Assembly (NCBI GenBank): GCA_950097015.1
Contig: CATNEN010000039.1
Location: 14,726,501-14,790,500 of the forward strand
DNA length: 64,000 nucleotides
Direction of reading: 5' to 3'
Source: Macrostomum hystrix
Taxonomy: Eukaryota > Platyhelminthes > Macrostomidae
Shown here: in pieces, positions 1 to 15,000 of the stretch
How positions within the stretch are numbered: the stretch's first letter is position 1
Layout: each line of letters starts with the position of its first letter
The notes under the pieces: model-generated
Told to the model about the DNA's origin: nothing
The model's input: the letters and a program-made list of their open reading frames with translations, nothing else
The model's database searches: none
Position numbers and translations under genes: made by a program

Positions 1-3000
1 AGGCCGTGGTGGTGTCGGAGGCCGTCATGGTGTTGGTGGCCGACATTGTGTTAGAGGCCTCGATGGTGTTGGATGCCGTGATGGTGTTGGAGGCTGCGGT
101 GGTGTCGGAGGCCGTGATGGTATTGGACTCCGCGATGGTGTTTGAGGCCGCGTTTGTGTTAGAGGCGACGATGGTGTTGAAGGCCGTGGTGGTGTCGGAG
201 GCCGCGTTAGTTTTGGAGGCCGCGATGGTGTTGGATGCCGTAATGGTGTTGGAGGCTGCGGTGGTGTCGGAGGCCGTGATGGTATTGGACTCCGCGATGT
301 TGTTTGAGGCCGCGTTTGTGTTAGAGGCGACGATGGTGTTGAAGGCCGTGGTGGTGTCGGAGGCCGCGTTAGTTTTGGAGGCCGCGATGGTGTTGGGGGC
401 CGTAGTTGCGTCAGAGGCCGTCATGGTTTTGGAGGCCTCGATGGTGTTGGATGCCGTAATGGTGCTAGAGGCTTCGATGGTGTTGGATGCCGTAATGGTG
501 TTGGAGGCAGTGGTGGTGTCAGAGGCCGTGATGGTATTGGAGGCCGCGATCGTGCTTAAGGCCGCGTTAGTGTTGGACGCCAAGATGGTGTTGGGGGCCG
601 TAGTTTTGTCGGAGGCCGTGATGGTATTGGACTCCGCGATGGTGTTTGAGGCCGCGTTTGTGTTAGAGGCGACGATGGTGTTGAAGGCCGTGGTGGTGTC
701 GGAGGCCGCGTTGGTGTTGGAGGCCGCGGTGGTGTTCGAGGACCCGTTTGTGTTAGTTGCTGCGAGGGTGTTAGTGGACGCAATTGTGTTTGAGGCCTCG
801 ACGGTGATGGAGGCCGTGGTGGTGTCGGTGGCCGCGTTGGTGTTGGAGGCCTTGTTAGTGTTGGAGGCCCAGTTTGTTCCGGAGGGTGGGTTGCACCTGT
901 CCCAACTACAGATGGAGCAGTTGTCGATATTTCTGAACCGCTCAACGCAATGAAATTTCGATGCACACATGCCTTGGGTCTGCAATGTTGGAGAGATAGA
1001 CAGGAGTCGAAATTCAACCATTCAGTGTTAATTAGTAAACGGCACAGCCTAATGAAAGCAGCAGCTTACCACGTGAGATCCATTTTGGTAGTAAGTGATA
1101 GAAAGGCATCCCATGCCTTCTGCAGGGCAATCCTTTTCTACAATTATCTCTGGCACTGCTTTAAACAGTTTTGAAATTAAATAATGGTAGCAACGAAGGC
1201 GGCTCCCATTAAATGAGGACGCGATGCTGAGGTTGAGCCATTTATTTTCGGAGGGCACAATGTTCTTGGAGGCAACGGTGGTGTTGGAGGCCGCTATCGT
1301 GCTTGAGGCCGCGATGGTGTTGGAGGCAACGATGGTGTTGGAGGCCGTGGTGGTGTCGGAGGCCGTCATGGTGTTGGTGGCCGACATTGTGTTAGAGGTC
1401 TCGATGGTGTTGGATGCCGTGATGGTGTTGGAGGCTGCGGTGGTGTCGGAGGCCGTGATGGTATTGGACTCCGCGATGGTGTTTGAGGCCGCGTTTGTGT
1501 TAGAGGCGACGATGGTGTTGAAGGCCGTGGTGGTGTCGGAGGCCGCGTTAGTTTTGGAGGCCGCGATGGTGTTGGATGCCGTAATGGTGTTGGAGGCTGC
1601 GGTGGTGTCGGAGGCCGTGATGGTATTGGACTCCGCGATGGTGTTTGAGGCCGCGTTTGTGTTAGAGGCGACGATGGTGTTGAAGGCCGTGGTGGTGTCG
1701 GAGGCCGCGTTAGTTTTGGAGGCCGCGATGGTGTTGGGGGCCGTAGTTGTGTCAGAGGCCGTCATGGTTTTTGAGGCCTCGATGGTGTTGGATGCCGTAA
1801 TGGTGCTAGAGGCTTCGATGGTGTTGGATGCCGTAATGGTGTTGGAGGCAGAGGTGGTGTCAGAGGCCGTGATGGTATTGGAGGCCGCGATCGTGCTTAA
1901 GGCCGCGTTAGTGTTGGACGCCAAGATGGTGTTGGGGGCCGTAGTTTTGTCGGAGGCCGTGATGGTATTGGACTCCGCGATGGTGTTTGAGGCCGCGTTT
2001 GTGTTAGAGGCGACGATGGTGTTGAAGGCCGTGGTGGTGTCGGAGGCCGCGTTAGTTTTGGAGGCCGCGATGGTGTTGGATGCCGTAATGGTGTTGGAGG
2101 CTGCCGTGGTGTCGGAGGCCGTGATGGTATTGTACTCCGCGATGGTGTTTGAGGCCGCGTTTGTGTTAGAGGCGACGATGGTGTTGAAGGCCGTGGTGGT
2201 GTCGGAGGCCGCGTTAGTTTTGGAGGCCGCGATGATGTTGGGGGCCGTAGTTGTGTCAGAGGCCGTCATGGTTTTGGAGGCCTCGATGGTGTTGGATGCC
2301 GTAATGGTGCTAGAGGCTTCGATGGTGTTGGATGCCGTAATGGTGTTGGAGGCAGTGGTGGTGTCAGAGGCCGTGATGGTATTGGAGGCCGCGATCGTGC
2401 TTAAGGCCGCGTTAGTGTTGGACGCCAAGATGGTGTTGGGGGCCGTAGTTTTGTCAGAGGCCGTGATGGTATTGGACTCCGCGATGGTGTTTGAGGCCGC
2501 GTTTGTGTTAGAGGCGACGATGGTGTTGAAGGCCGTGGTGGTGTCGGAGGCCGCGTTGGTGTTGGAGGCCGCGGTGGTGTTCGAGGACTCGTTTGTGTTA
2601 GTTGCTGCGAGGGTGTTAGTGGACGCAATTGTGTTTGAGGCCTCGACGGTGATGGAGGCCGTGGTGGTGTCGGTGGCCGCGTTGGTGTTGGAGGCCTTGT
2701 TAGTGTTGGAGGCCCAGTTTGTTCCGGAGGGTGGGTTGCACCTGTCCCAACTACAGATGGAGCAGTTGTCGATATTTCTGAACCGCTCAACGCAATGAAA
2801 TTTCGATGCACACATGCCTTGGGTCTGCAATGTTGGAGAGATAGACAGGAGTCGAAATTCAACCATTCAGTGTTAATTAGTAAACGGCACAGCCTAATGA
2901 AAGCAGCAGCTTACCACGTGAGATCCATTTTGGTAGTAAGTGATAGAAAGGCATCCCATGCCTTCTGCAGGGCAATCCTTTTCTACAATTATCTCTGGCA

Positions 3001-6000
3001 CTGCTTTAAACAGTTTTGAAATTAAATAATGGTAGCAACGAAGGCGGCTCCCATTAAATGAGGACGCGATGCTGAGGTTGAGCCATTTATTTTCGGAGGG
3101 CACAATGTTCTTGGAGGCAACGGTGGTGTTGGAGGCCGCTATCGTGCTTGAGGCCGCGATGGTGTTGGAGGCAACGATGGTGTTGGAGGCCGTGGTGGTG
3201 TCGGAGGCCGTCATGGTGTTGGTGGCCGACATTGTGTTAGAGGTCTCGATGGTGTTGGATGCCGTGATGGTGTTGGAGGCTGCGGTGGTGTCGGAGGCCG
3301 TGATGGTATTGGACTCCGCGATGGTGTTTGAGGCCGCGTTTGTGTTAGAGGCGACGATGGTGTTGAAGGCCGTGGTGGTGTCGGAGGCCGCGTTAGTTTT
3401 GGAGGCCGCGATGGTGTTGGATGCCGTAATGGTGTTGGAGGCTGCGGTGGTGTCGGAGGCCGTGATGGTATTGGACTCCGCGATGGTGTTTGAGGCCGCG
3501 TTTGTGTTAGAGGCGACGATGGTGTTGAAGGCCGTGGTGGTGTCGGAGGCCGCGTTAGTTTTGGAGGCCGCGATGGTGTTGGATGCCGTAATGGTGTTGG
3601 AGGCTGCCGTGGTGTCGGAGGCCGTGATGGTATTGTACTCCGCGATGGTGTTTGAGGCCGCGTTTGTGTTAGAGGCGACGATGGTGTTGAAGGCCGTGGT
3701 GGTGTCGGAGGCCGCGTTAGTTTTGGAGGCCGCGATGATGTTGGGGGCCGTAGTTGTGTCAGAGGCCGTCATGGTTTTGGAGGCCTCGATGGTGTTGGAT
3801 GCCGTAATGGTGCTAGAGGCTTCGATGGTGTTGGATGCCGTAATGGTGTTGGAGGCAGTGGTGGTGTCAGAGGCCGTGATGGTATTGGAGGCCGCGATCG
3901 TGCTTAAGGCCGCGTTAGTGTTGGACGCCAAGATGGTGTTGGGGGCCGTAGTTTTGTCAGAGGCCGTGATGGTATTGGACTCCGCGATGGTGTTTGAGGC
4001 CGCGTTTGTGTTAGAGGCGACGATGGTGTTGAAGGCCGTGGTGGTGTCGGAGGCCGCGTTGGTGTTGGAGGCCGCGGTGGTGTTCGAGGACCCGTTTGTG
4101 TTAGTTGCTGCGAGGGTGTTAGTGGACGCAATTGTGTTTGAGGCCTCGACGGTGATGGAGGCCGTGGTGGTGTCGGTGGCCGCGTTGGTGTTGGAGGCCT
4201 TGTTAGTGTTGGAGGCCCAGTTTGTTCCGGAGGGTGGGTTGCACCTGTCCCAACTACAGATGGAGCAGTTGTCGATATTTCTGAACCGCTCAACGCAATG
4301 AAATTTCGATGCACACATGCCTTGGGTCTGCAATGTTGGAGAGATAGACAGGAGTCGAAATTCAACCATTCAGTGTTAATTAGTAAACGGCACAGCCTAA
4401 TGAAAGCAGCAGCTTACCACGTGAGATCCATTTTGGTAGTAAGTGATAGAAAGGCATCCCATGCCTTCTGCAGGGCAATCCTTTTCTACAATTATCTCTG
4501 GCACTGCTTTAAACAGTTTTGAAATTAAATAATGGTAGCAACGAAGGCGGCTCCCATTAAATGAGGACGCGATGCTGAGGTTGAGCCATTTATTTTCGGA
4601 GGGCACAATGTTCTTGGAGGCAACGGTGGTGTTGGAGGCCGCTATCGTGCTTGAGGCCGCGATGGTGTTGGAGGCAACGATGGTGTTGGAGGCCGTGGTG
4701 GTGTCGGAGGCCGTCATGGTGTTGGTGGCCGACATTGTGTTAGAGGCCTCGATGGTGTTGGATGCCGTGATGGTGTTGGAGGCTGCGGTGGTGTCGGAGG
4801 CCGTGATGGTATTGGACTCCGCGATGGTGTTTGAGGCCGCGTTTGTGTTAGAGGCGACGATGGTGTTGAAGGCCGTGGTGGTGTCGGAGGCCGCGTTAGT
4901 TTTGGAGGCCGCGATGGTGTTGGATGCCGTAATGGTGTTGGAGGCTGCGGTGGTGTCGGAGGCCGTGATGGTATTGGACTCCGCGATGGTGTTTGAGGCC
5001 GCGTTTGTGTTAGAGGCGACGATGGTGTTGAAGGCCGTGGTGGTGTCGGAGGCCGCGTTAGTTTTGGAGGCCGCGATGGTGTTGGGGGCCGTAGTTGTGT
5101 CAGAGGCCGTCATGGTTTTTGCGGCCTCGATGGTGTTGGATGCCGTAATGGTGCTAGAGGCTTCGATGGTGTTGGATGCCGTAATGGTGTTGGAGGCTGC
5201 CGTGGTGTCGGAGGCCGTGATGGTATTGTACTCCGCGATGGTGTTTGAGGCCGCGTTTGTGTTAGAGGCGACGATGGTGTTGAAGGCCGTGGTGGTGTCG
5301 GAGGCCGCGTTAGTTTTGGAGGCCGCGATGATGTTGGGGGCCGTAGTTGTGTCAGAGGCCGTCATGGTTTTGGAGGCCTCGATGGTGTTGGATGCCGTAA
5401 TGGTGCTAGAGGCTTCGATGGTGTTGGATGCCGTAATGGTGTTGGAGGCAGTGGTGGTGTCAGAGGCCGTGATGGTATTGGAGGCCGCGATCGTGCTTAA
5501 GGCCGCGTTAGTGTTGGACGCCAAGATGGTGTTGGGGGCCGTAGTTTTGTCAGAGGCCGTGATGGTATTGGACTCCGCGATGGTGTTTGAGGCCGCGTTT
5601 GTGTTAGAGGCGACGATGGTGTTGAAGGCCGTGGTGGTGTCGGAGGCCGCGTTGGTGTTGGAGGCCGCGGTGGTGTTCGAGGACCCGTTTGTGTTAGTTG
5701 CTGCGAGGGTGTTAGTGGACGCAATTGTGTTTGAGGCCTCGACGGTGATGGAGGCCGTGGTGGTGTCGGTGGCCGCGTTGGTGTTGGAGGCCTTGTTAGT
5801 GTTGGAGGCCCAGTTTGTTCCGGAGGGTGGGTTGCACCTGTCCCAACTACAGATGGAGCAGTTGTCGATATTTCTGAACCGCTCAACGCAATGAAATTTC
5901 GATGCACACATGCCTTGGGTCTGCAATGTTGGAGAGATAGACAGGAGTCGAAATTCAACCATTCAGTGTTAATTAGTAAACGGCACAGCCTAATGAAAGC

Positions 6001-9000
6001 AGCAGCTTACCACGTGAGATCCATTTTGGTAGTAAGTGATAGAAAGGCATCCCATGCCTTCTGCAGGGCAATCCTTTTCTACAATTATCTCTGGCACTGC
6101 TTTAAACAGTTTTGAAATTAAATAATGGTAGCAACGAAGGCGGCTCCCATTAAATGAGGACGCGATGCTGAGGTTGAGCCATTTATTTTCGGAGGGCACA
6201 ATGTTCTTGGAGGCAACGGTGGTGTTGGAGGCCGCTATCGTGCTTGAGGCCGCGATGGTGTTGGAGGCAACGATGGTGTTGGAGGCCGTGGTGGTGTCGG
6301 AGGCCGTCATGGTGTTGGTGGCCGACATTGTGTTAGAGGCCTCGATGGTGTTGGATGCCGTGATGGTGTTGGAGGCTGCGGTGGTGTCGGAGGCCGTGAT
6401 GGTATTGGACTCCGCGATGGTGTTTGAGGCCGCGTTTGTGTTAGAGGCGACGATGGTGTTGAAGGCCGTGGTGGTGTCGGAGGCCGCGTTAGTTTTGGAG
6501 GCCGCGATGGTGTTGGATGCCGTAATGGTGTTGGAGGCTGCGGTGGTGTCGGAGGCCGTGATGGTATTGGACTCCGCGATGGTGTTTGAGGCCGCGTTTG
6601 TGTTAGAGGCGACGATGGTGTTGAAGGCCGTGGTGGTGTCGGAGGCCGCGTTAGTTTTGGAGGCCGCGATGGTGTTGGATGCCGTAATGGTGTTGGAGGC
6701 TGCCGTGGTGTCGGAGGCCGTGATGGTATTGTACTCCGCGATGGTGTTTGAGGCCGCGTTTGTGTTAGAGGCGACGATGGTGTTGAAGGCCGTGGTGGTG
6801 TCGGAGGCCGCGTTAGTTTTGGAGGCCGCGATGATGTTGGGGGCCGTAGTTGTGTCAGAGGCCGTCATGGTTTTGGAGGCCTCGATGGTGTTGGATGCCG
6901 TAATGGTGCTAGAGGCTTCGATGGTGTTGGATGCCGTAATGGTGTTGGAGGCAGTGGTGGTGTCAGAGGCCGTGATGGTATTGGAGGCCGCGATCGTGCT
7001 TAAGGCCGCGTTAGTGTTGGACGCCAAGATGGTGTTGGGGGCCGTAGTTTTGTCAGAGGCCGTGATGGTATTGGACTCCGCGATGGTGTTTGAGGCCGCG
7101 TTTGTGTTAGAGGCGACGATGGTGTTGAAGGCCGTGGTGGTGTCGGAGGCCGCGTTGGTGTTGGAGGCCGCGGTGGTGTTCGAGGACTCGTTTGTGTTAG
7201 TTGCTGCGAGGGTGTTAGTGGACGCAATTGTGTTTGAGGCCTCGACGGTGATGGAGGCCGTGGTGGTGTCGGTGGCCGCGTTGGTGTTGGAGGCCTTGTT
7301 AGTGTTGGAGGCCCAGTTTGTTCCGGAGGGTGGGTTGCACCTGTCCCAACTACAGATGGAGCAGTTGTCGATATTTCTGAACCGCTCAACGCAATGAAAT
7401 TTCGATGCACACATGCCTTGGGTCTGCAATGTTGGAGAGATAGACAGGAGTCGAAATTCAACCATTCAGTGTTAATTAGTAAACGGCACAGCCTAATGAA
7501 AGCAGCAGCTTACCACGTGAGATCCATTTTGGTAGTAAGTGATAGAAAGGCATCCCATGCCTTCTGCAGGGCAATCCTTTTCTACAATTATCTCTGGCAC
7601 TGCTTTAAACAGTTTTGAAATTAAATAATGGTAGCAACGAAGGCGGCTCCCATTAAATGAGGACGCGATGCTGAGGTTGAGCCATTTATTTTCGGAGGGC
7701 ACAATGTTCTTGGAGGCAACGGTGGTGTTGGAGGCCGCTATCGTGCTTGAGGCCGCGATGGTGTTGGAGGCAACGATGGTGTTGGAGGCCGTGGTGGTGT
7801 CGGAGGCCGTCATGGTGTTGGTGGCCGACATTGTGTTAGAGGTCTCGATGGTGTTGGATGCCGTGATGGTGTTGGAGGCTGCGGTGGTGTCGGAGGCCGT
7901 GATGGTATTGGACTCCGCGATGGTGTTTGAGGCCGCGTTTGTGTTAGAGGCGACGATGGTGTTGAAGGCCGTGGTGGTGTCGGAGGCCGCGTTAGTTTTG
8001 GAGGCCGCGATGGTGTTGGATGCCGTAATGGTGTTGGAGGCTGCGGTGGTGTCGGAGGCCGTGATGGTATTGGACTCCGCGATGGTGTTTGAGGCCGCGT
8101 TTGTGTTAGAGGCGACGATGGTGTTGAAGGCCGTGGTGGTGTCGGAGGCCGCGTTAGTTTTGGAGGCCGCGATGGTGTTGGATGCCGTAATGGTGTTGGA
8201 GGCTGCCGTGGTGTCGGAGGCCGTGATGGTATTGTACTCCGCGATGGTGTTTGAGGCCGCGTTTGTGTTAGAGGCGACGATGGTGTTGAAGGCCGTGGTG
8301 GTGTCGGAGGCCGCGTTAGTTTTGGAGGCCGCGATGATGTTGGGGGCCGTAGTTGTGTCAGAGGCCGTCATGGTTTTGGAGGCCTCGATGGTGTTGGATG
8401 CCGTAATGGTGCTAGAGGCTTCGATGGTGTTGGATGCCGTAATGGTGTTGGAGGCAGTGGTGGTGTCAGAGGCCGTGATGGTATTGGAGGCCGCGATCGT
8501 GCTTAAGGCCGCGTTAGTGTTGGACGCCAAGATGGTGTTGGGGGCCGTAGTTTTGTCAGAGGCCGTGATGGTATTGGACTCCGCGATGGTGTTTGAGGCC
8601 GCGTTTGTGTTAGAGGCGACGATGGTGTTGAAGGCCGTGGTGGTGTCGGAGGCCGCGTTGGTGTTGGAGGCCGCGGTGGTGTTCGAGGACCCGTTTGTGT
8701 TAGTTGCTGCGAGGGTGTTAGTGGACGCAATTGTGTTTGAGGCCTCGACGGTGATGGAGGCCGTGGTGGTGTCGGTGGCCGCGTTGGTGTTGGAGGCCTT
8801 GTTAGTGTTGGAGGCCCAGTTTGTTCCGGAGGGTGGGTTGCACCTGTCCCAACTACAGATGGAGCAGTTGTCGATATTTCTGAACCGCTCAACGCAATGA
8901 AATTTCGATGCACACATGCCTTGGGTCTGCAATGTTGGAGAGATAGACAGCAGTCGAAATTCAACCATTCAGTGTTAATTAGTAAACGGCACAGCCTAAT

Positions 9001-12000
9001 GAAAGCAGCAGCTTACCACGTGAGATCCATTTTGGTAGTAAGTGATAGAAAGGCATCCCATGCCTTCTGCAGGGCAATCCTTTTCTACAATTATCTCTGG
9101 CACTGCTTTAAACAGTTTTGAAATTAAATAATGGTAGCAACGAAGGCGGCTCCCATTAAATGAGGACGCGATGCTGAGGTTGAGCCATTTATTTTCGGAG
9201 GGCACAATGTTCTTGGAGGCAACGGTGGTGTTGGAGGCCGCTATCGTGCTTGAGGCCGCGATGGTGTTGGAGGCAACGATGGTGTTGGAGGCCGTGGTGG
9301 TGTCGGAGGCCGTCATGGTGTTGGTGGCCGACATTGTGTTAGAGGCCTCGATGGTGTTGGATGCCGTGATGGTGTTGGAGGCTGCGGTGGTGTCGGAGGC
9401 CGTGATGGTATTGGACTCCGCGATGGTGTTTGAGGCCGCGTTTGTGTTAGAGGCGACGATGGTGTTGAAGGCCGTGGTGGTGTCGGAGGCCGCGTTAGTT
9501 TTGGAGGCCGCGATGGTGTTGGATGCCGTAATGGTGTTGGAGGCTGCGGTGGTGTCGGAGGCCGTGATGGTATTGGACTCCGCGATGGTGTTTGAGGCCG
9601 CGTTTGTGTTAGAGGCGACGATGGTGTTGAAGGCCGTGGTGGTGTCGGAGGCCGCGTTAGTTTTGGAGGCCGCGATGGTGTTGGGGGCCGTAGTTGTGTC
9701 AGAGGCCGTCATGGTTTTTGCGGCCTCGATGGTGTTGGATGCCGTAATGGTGCTAGAGGCTTCGATGGTGTTGGATGCCGTAATGGTGTTGGAGGCTGCC
9801 GTGGTGTCGGAGGCCGTGATGGTATTGTACTCCGCGATGGTGTTTGAGGCCGCGTTTGTGTTAGAGGCGACGATGGTGTTGAAGGCCGTGGTGGTGTCGG
9901 AGGCCGCGTTAGTTTTGGAGGCCGCGATGATGTTGGGGGCCGTAGTTGTGTCAGAGGCCGTCATGGTTTTGGAGGCCTCGATGGCGTTGGATGCCGTAAT
10001 GGTGCTAGAGGCTTCGATGGTGTTGGATGCCGTAATGGTGTTGGAGGCAGTGGTGGTGTCAGAGGCCGTGATGGTATTGGAGGCCGCGATCGTGCTTAAG
10101 GCCGCGTTAGTGTTGGACGCCAAGATGGTGTTGGGGGCCGTAGTTTTGTCAGAGGCCGTGATGGTATTGGACTCCGCGATGGTGTTTGAGGCCGCGTTTG
10201 TGTTAGAGGCGACGATGGTGTTGAAGGCCGTGGTGGTGTCGGAGGCCGCGTTGGCGTTGGAGGCCGCGGTGGTGTTCGAGGACCCGTTTGTGTTAGTTGC
10301 TGCGAGGGTGTTAGTGGACGCAATTGTGTTTGAGGCCTCGACGGTGATGGAGGCCGTGGTGGTGTCGGTGGCCGCGTTGGTGTTGGAGGCCTTGTTAGTG
10401 TTGGAGGCCCAGTTTGTTCCGGAGGGTGGGTTGCACCTGTCCCAACTACAGATGGAGCAGTTGTCGATATTTCTGAACCGCTCAACGCAATGAAATTTCG
10501 ATGCACACATGCCTTGGGTCTGCAATGTTGGAGAGATAGACAGGAGTCGAAATTCAACCATTCAGTGTTAATTAGTAAACGGCACAGCCTAATGAAAGCA
10601 GCAGCTTACCACGTGAGATCCATTTTGGTAGTAAGTGATAGAAAGGCATCCCATGCCTTCTGCAGGGCAATCCTTTTCTACAATTATCTCTGGCACTGCT
10701 TTAAACAGTTTTGAAATTAAATAATGGTAGCAACGAAGGCGGCTCCCATTAAATGAGGACGCGATGCTGAGGTTGAGCCATTTATTTTCGGAGGGCACAA
10801 TGTTCTTGGAGGCAACGGTGGTGTTGGAGGCCGCTATCGTGCTTGAGGCCGCGATGGTGTTGGAGGCAACGATGGTGTTGGAGGCCGTGGTGGTGTCGGA
10901 GGCCGTCATGGTGTTGGTGGCCGACATTGTGTTAGAGGTCTCGATGGTGTTGGATGCCGTGATGGTGTTGGAGGCTGCGGTGGTGTCGGAGGCCGTGATG
11001 GTATTGGACTCCGCGATGGTGTTTGAGGCCGCGTTTGTGTTAGAGGCGACGATGGTGTTGAAGGCCGTGGTGGTGTCGGAGGCCGCGTTAGTTTTGGAGG
11101 CCGCGATGGTGTTGGATGCCGTAATGGTGTTGGAGGCTGCGGTGGTGTCGGAGGCCGTGATGGTATTGGACTCCGCGATGGTGTTTGAGGCCGCGTTTGT
11201 GTTAGAGGCGACGATGGTGTTGAAGGCCGTGGTGGTGTCGGAGGCCGCGTTAGTTTTGGAGGCCGCGATGGTGTTGGATGCCGTAATGGTGTTGGAGGCT
11301 GCCGTGGTGTCGGAGGCCGTGATGGTATTGTACTCCGCGATGGTGTTTGAGGCCGCGTTTGTGTTAGAGGCGACGATGGTGTTGAAGGCCGTGGTGGTGT
11401 CGGAGGCCGCGTTAGTTTTGGAGGCCGCGATGATGTTGGGGGCCGTAGTTGTGTCAGAGGCCGTCATGGTTTTGGAGGCCTCGATGGTGTTGGATGCCGT
11501 AATGGTGCTAGAGGCTTCGATGGTGTTGGATGCCGTAATGGTGTTGGAGGCAGTGGTGGTGTCAGAGGCCGTGATGGTATTGGAGGCCGCGATCGTGCTT
11601 AAGGCCGCGTTAGTGTCGGACGCCAAGATGGTGTTGGGGGCCGTAGTTTTGTCAGAGGCCGTGATGGTATTGGACTCCGCGATGGTGTTTGAGGCCGCGT
11701 TTGTGTTAGAGGCGACGATGGTGTTGAAGGCCGTGGTGGTGTCGGAGGCCGCGTTGGTGTTGGAGGCCGCGGTGGTGTTCGAGGACCCGTTTGTGTTAGT
11801 TGCTGCGAGGGTGTTAGTGGACGCAATTGTGTTTGAGGCCTCGACGGTGATGGAGGCCGTGGTGGTGTCGGTGGCCGCGTTGGTGTTGGAGGCCTTGTTA
11901 GTGTTGGAGGCCCAGTTTGTTCCGGAGGGTGGGTTGCACCTGTCCCAACTACAGATGGAGCAGTTGTCGATATTTCTGAACCGCTCAACGCAATGAAATT

Positions 12001-15000
12001 TCGATGCACACATGCCTTGGGTCTGCAATGTTGGAGAGATAGACAGGAGTCGAAATTCAACCATTCAGTGTTAATTAGTAAACGGCACAGCCTAATGAAA
12101 GCAGCAGCTTACCACGTGAGATCCATTTTGGTAGTAAGTGATAGAAAGGCATCCCATGCCTTCTGCAGGGCAATCCTTTTCTACAATTATCTCTGGCACT
12201 GCTTTAAACAGTTTTGAAATTAAATAATGGTAGCAACGAAGGCGGCTCCCATTAAATGAGGACGCGATGCTGAGGTTGAGCCATTTATTTTCGGAGGGCA
12301 CAATGTTCTTGGAGGCAACGGTGGTGTTGGAGGCCGCTATCGTGCTTGAGGCCGCGATGGTGTTGGAGGCAACGATGGTGTTGGAGGCCGTGGTGGTGTC
12401 GGAGGCCGTCATGGTGTTGGTGGCCGACATTGTGTTAGAGGTCTCGATGGTGTTGGATGCCGTGATGGTGTTGGAGGCTGCGGTGGTGTCGGAGGCCGTG
12501 ATGGTATTGGACTCCGCGATGGTGTTTGAGGCCGCGTTTGTGTTAGAGGCGACGATGGTGTTGAAGGCCGTGGTGGTGTCGGAGGCCGCGTTAGTTTTGG
12601 AGGCCGCGATGGTGTTGGATGCCGTAATGGTGTTGGAGGCTGCGGTGGTGTCGGAGGCCGTGATGGTATTGGACTCCGCGATGGTGTTTGAGGCCGCGTT
12701 TGTGTTAGAGGCGACGATGGTGTTGAAGGCCGTGGTGGTGTCGGAGGCCGCGTTAGTTTTGGAGGCCGCGATGGTGTTGGGGGCCGTAGTTGTGTCAGAG
12801 GCCGTCATGGTTTTTGAGGCCTCGATGGTGTTGGATGCCGTAATGGTGCTAGAGGCTTCGATGGTGTTGGATGCCGTAATGGTGTTGGAGGCAGAGGTGG
12901 TGTCAGAGGCCGTGATGGTATTGGAGGCCGCGATCGTGCTTAAGGCCGCGTTAGTGTTGGACGCCAAAATGGTGTTGGGGGCCGTAGTTTTGTCGGAGGC
13001 CGTGATGGTATTGGACTCCGCGATGGTGTTTGAGGCCGCGTTTGTGTTAGAGGCGACGATGGTGTTGAAGGCCGTGGTGGTGTCGGAGGCCGCGTTAGTT
13101 TTGGAGGCCGCGATGGTGTTGGATGCCGTAATGGTGTTGGAGGCTGCGGTGGTGTCGGAGGCCGTGATGGTATTGTACTCCGCGATGGTGTTTGAGGCCG
13201 CGTTTGTGTTAGAGGCGACGATGGTGTTGAAGGCCGTGGTGGTGTCGGAGGCCGCGTTAGTTTTGGAGGCCGCGATGGTGTTGGATGCCGTAATGGTGTT
13301 GGAGGCTGCGGTGGTGTCGGAGGCCGTGATGGTATTGTACTCCGCGATGGTGTTTGAGGCCGCGTTTGTGTTAGAGGCGACGATGGTGTTGAAGGCCGTG
13401 GTGGTGTCGGAGGCCGCGTTAGTTTTGGAGGCCGCGATGGTGTTGGGGGCCGTAGTTGTGTCAGAGGCCGTCATGGTTTTGGAGGCCTCGATGGTGTTGG
13501 ATGCCGTAATGGTGCTAGAGGCTTCGATGGTGTTGGATGCCGTAATGGTGTTGGAGGCAGTGGTGGTGTCAGAGGCCGTGATGGTATTGGAGGCCGCGAT
13601 CGTGCTTAAGGCCGCGTTAGTGTTGGACGCCAAGATGGTGTTGGGGGCCGTAGTTTTGTCGGAGGCCGTGATGGTATTGGACTCCGCGATGGTGTTTGAG
13701 GCCGCGTTTGTGTTTGAGGCAACGATGGTGTTGAAGGCCGTGGTGGTGTCGGAGGCCGCGTTGGTGTTGGAGGCCGCGGTGGTGTTCGAGGACCCGTTTG
13801 TGTTAGTTGCTGCGAGGGTGTTAGTGGACGCAATTGTGTTTGAGGCCTCGACGGTGATGGAGGCCGTGGTGGTGTCGGTGGCCGCGTTGGTGTTGGAGGC
13901 CTTGTTAGTGTTGGAGGCCCAGTTTGTTCCGGAGGGTGGGTTGCACCTGTCCCAACTACAGATGGAGCAGTTGTCGATATTTCTGAACCGCTCAACGCAA
14001 TGAAATTTCGATGCACACATGCCTTGGGTCTGCAATGTTGGAGAGATAGACAGGAGTCGAAATTCAACCATTCAATGTTAATTAGTAAACGGCACAGCCT
14101 AATGAAAGCAGCAGCTTACCACGTGAGATCCATTTTGGTAGTAAGTGATAGAAAGGCATCCCATGCCTTCTGCAGGGCAATCCTTTTCTACAATTATCTC
14201 TGGCACTGCTTTAAACAGTTTTGAAATTAAATAATGGTAGCAACGAAGGCGGCTCCCATTAAATGAGGACGCGATGCTGAGGTTGAGCCATTTATTTTCG
14301 GAGGGCACAATGTTCTTGGAGGCAACGGTGGTGTTGGAGGCCGCTATCGTGCTTGAGGCCGCGATGGTGTTGGAGGCAACGATGGTGTTGGAGGCCGTGG
14401 TGGTGTCGGAGGCCGTCATGGTGTTGGTGGCCGACATTGTGTTAGAGGTCTCGATGGTGTTGGATGCCGTGATGGTGTTGGAGGCTGCGGTGGTGTCGGA
14501 GGCCGTGATGGTATTGGACTCCGCGATGGTGTTTGAGGCCGCGTTTGTGTTAGAGGCGACGATGGCGTTGAAGGCCGTGGTGGTGTCGGAGGCCGCGTTA
14601 GTTTTGGAGGCCGCGATGGTGTTGGATGCAGTAATGGTGTTGGAGGCTGCGGTGGTGTCGGAGGCCGTGATGGTATTGGACTCCGCGATGGTGTTTGAGG
14701 CTGCGTTTGTGTTAGAGGCGACGATGGTGTTGAAGGCCGTGGTGGTGTCGGAGGCCGCGTTAGTTTTGGAGGCCGCGATGGTGTTGGGGGCCGTAGTTCT
14801 GTCAGAGGCCGTCATGGTTTTGGAGGCCTCGATGGTGTTGGATGCCGTAATTGTGTTGGAGGCCGTGCTTGTGTCGGAGGCCGTCGTGGTGTTGTTGGCC
14901 GCCATTGTGTTAGAGGCCGTGGTGGTGTCGGAGGCCGCGTTGGTGTTAGAAGCGGCGATGGTATTGGGGGCCGTAGTTGTGTCGGAGGCCGTCATGGAGT

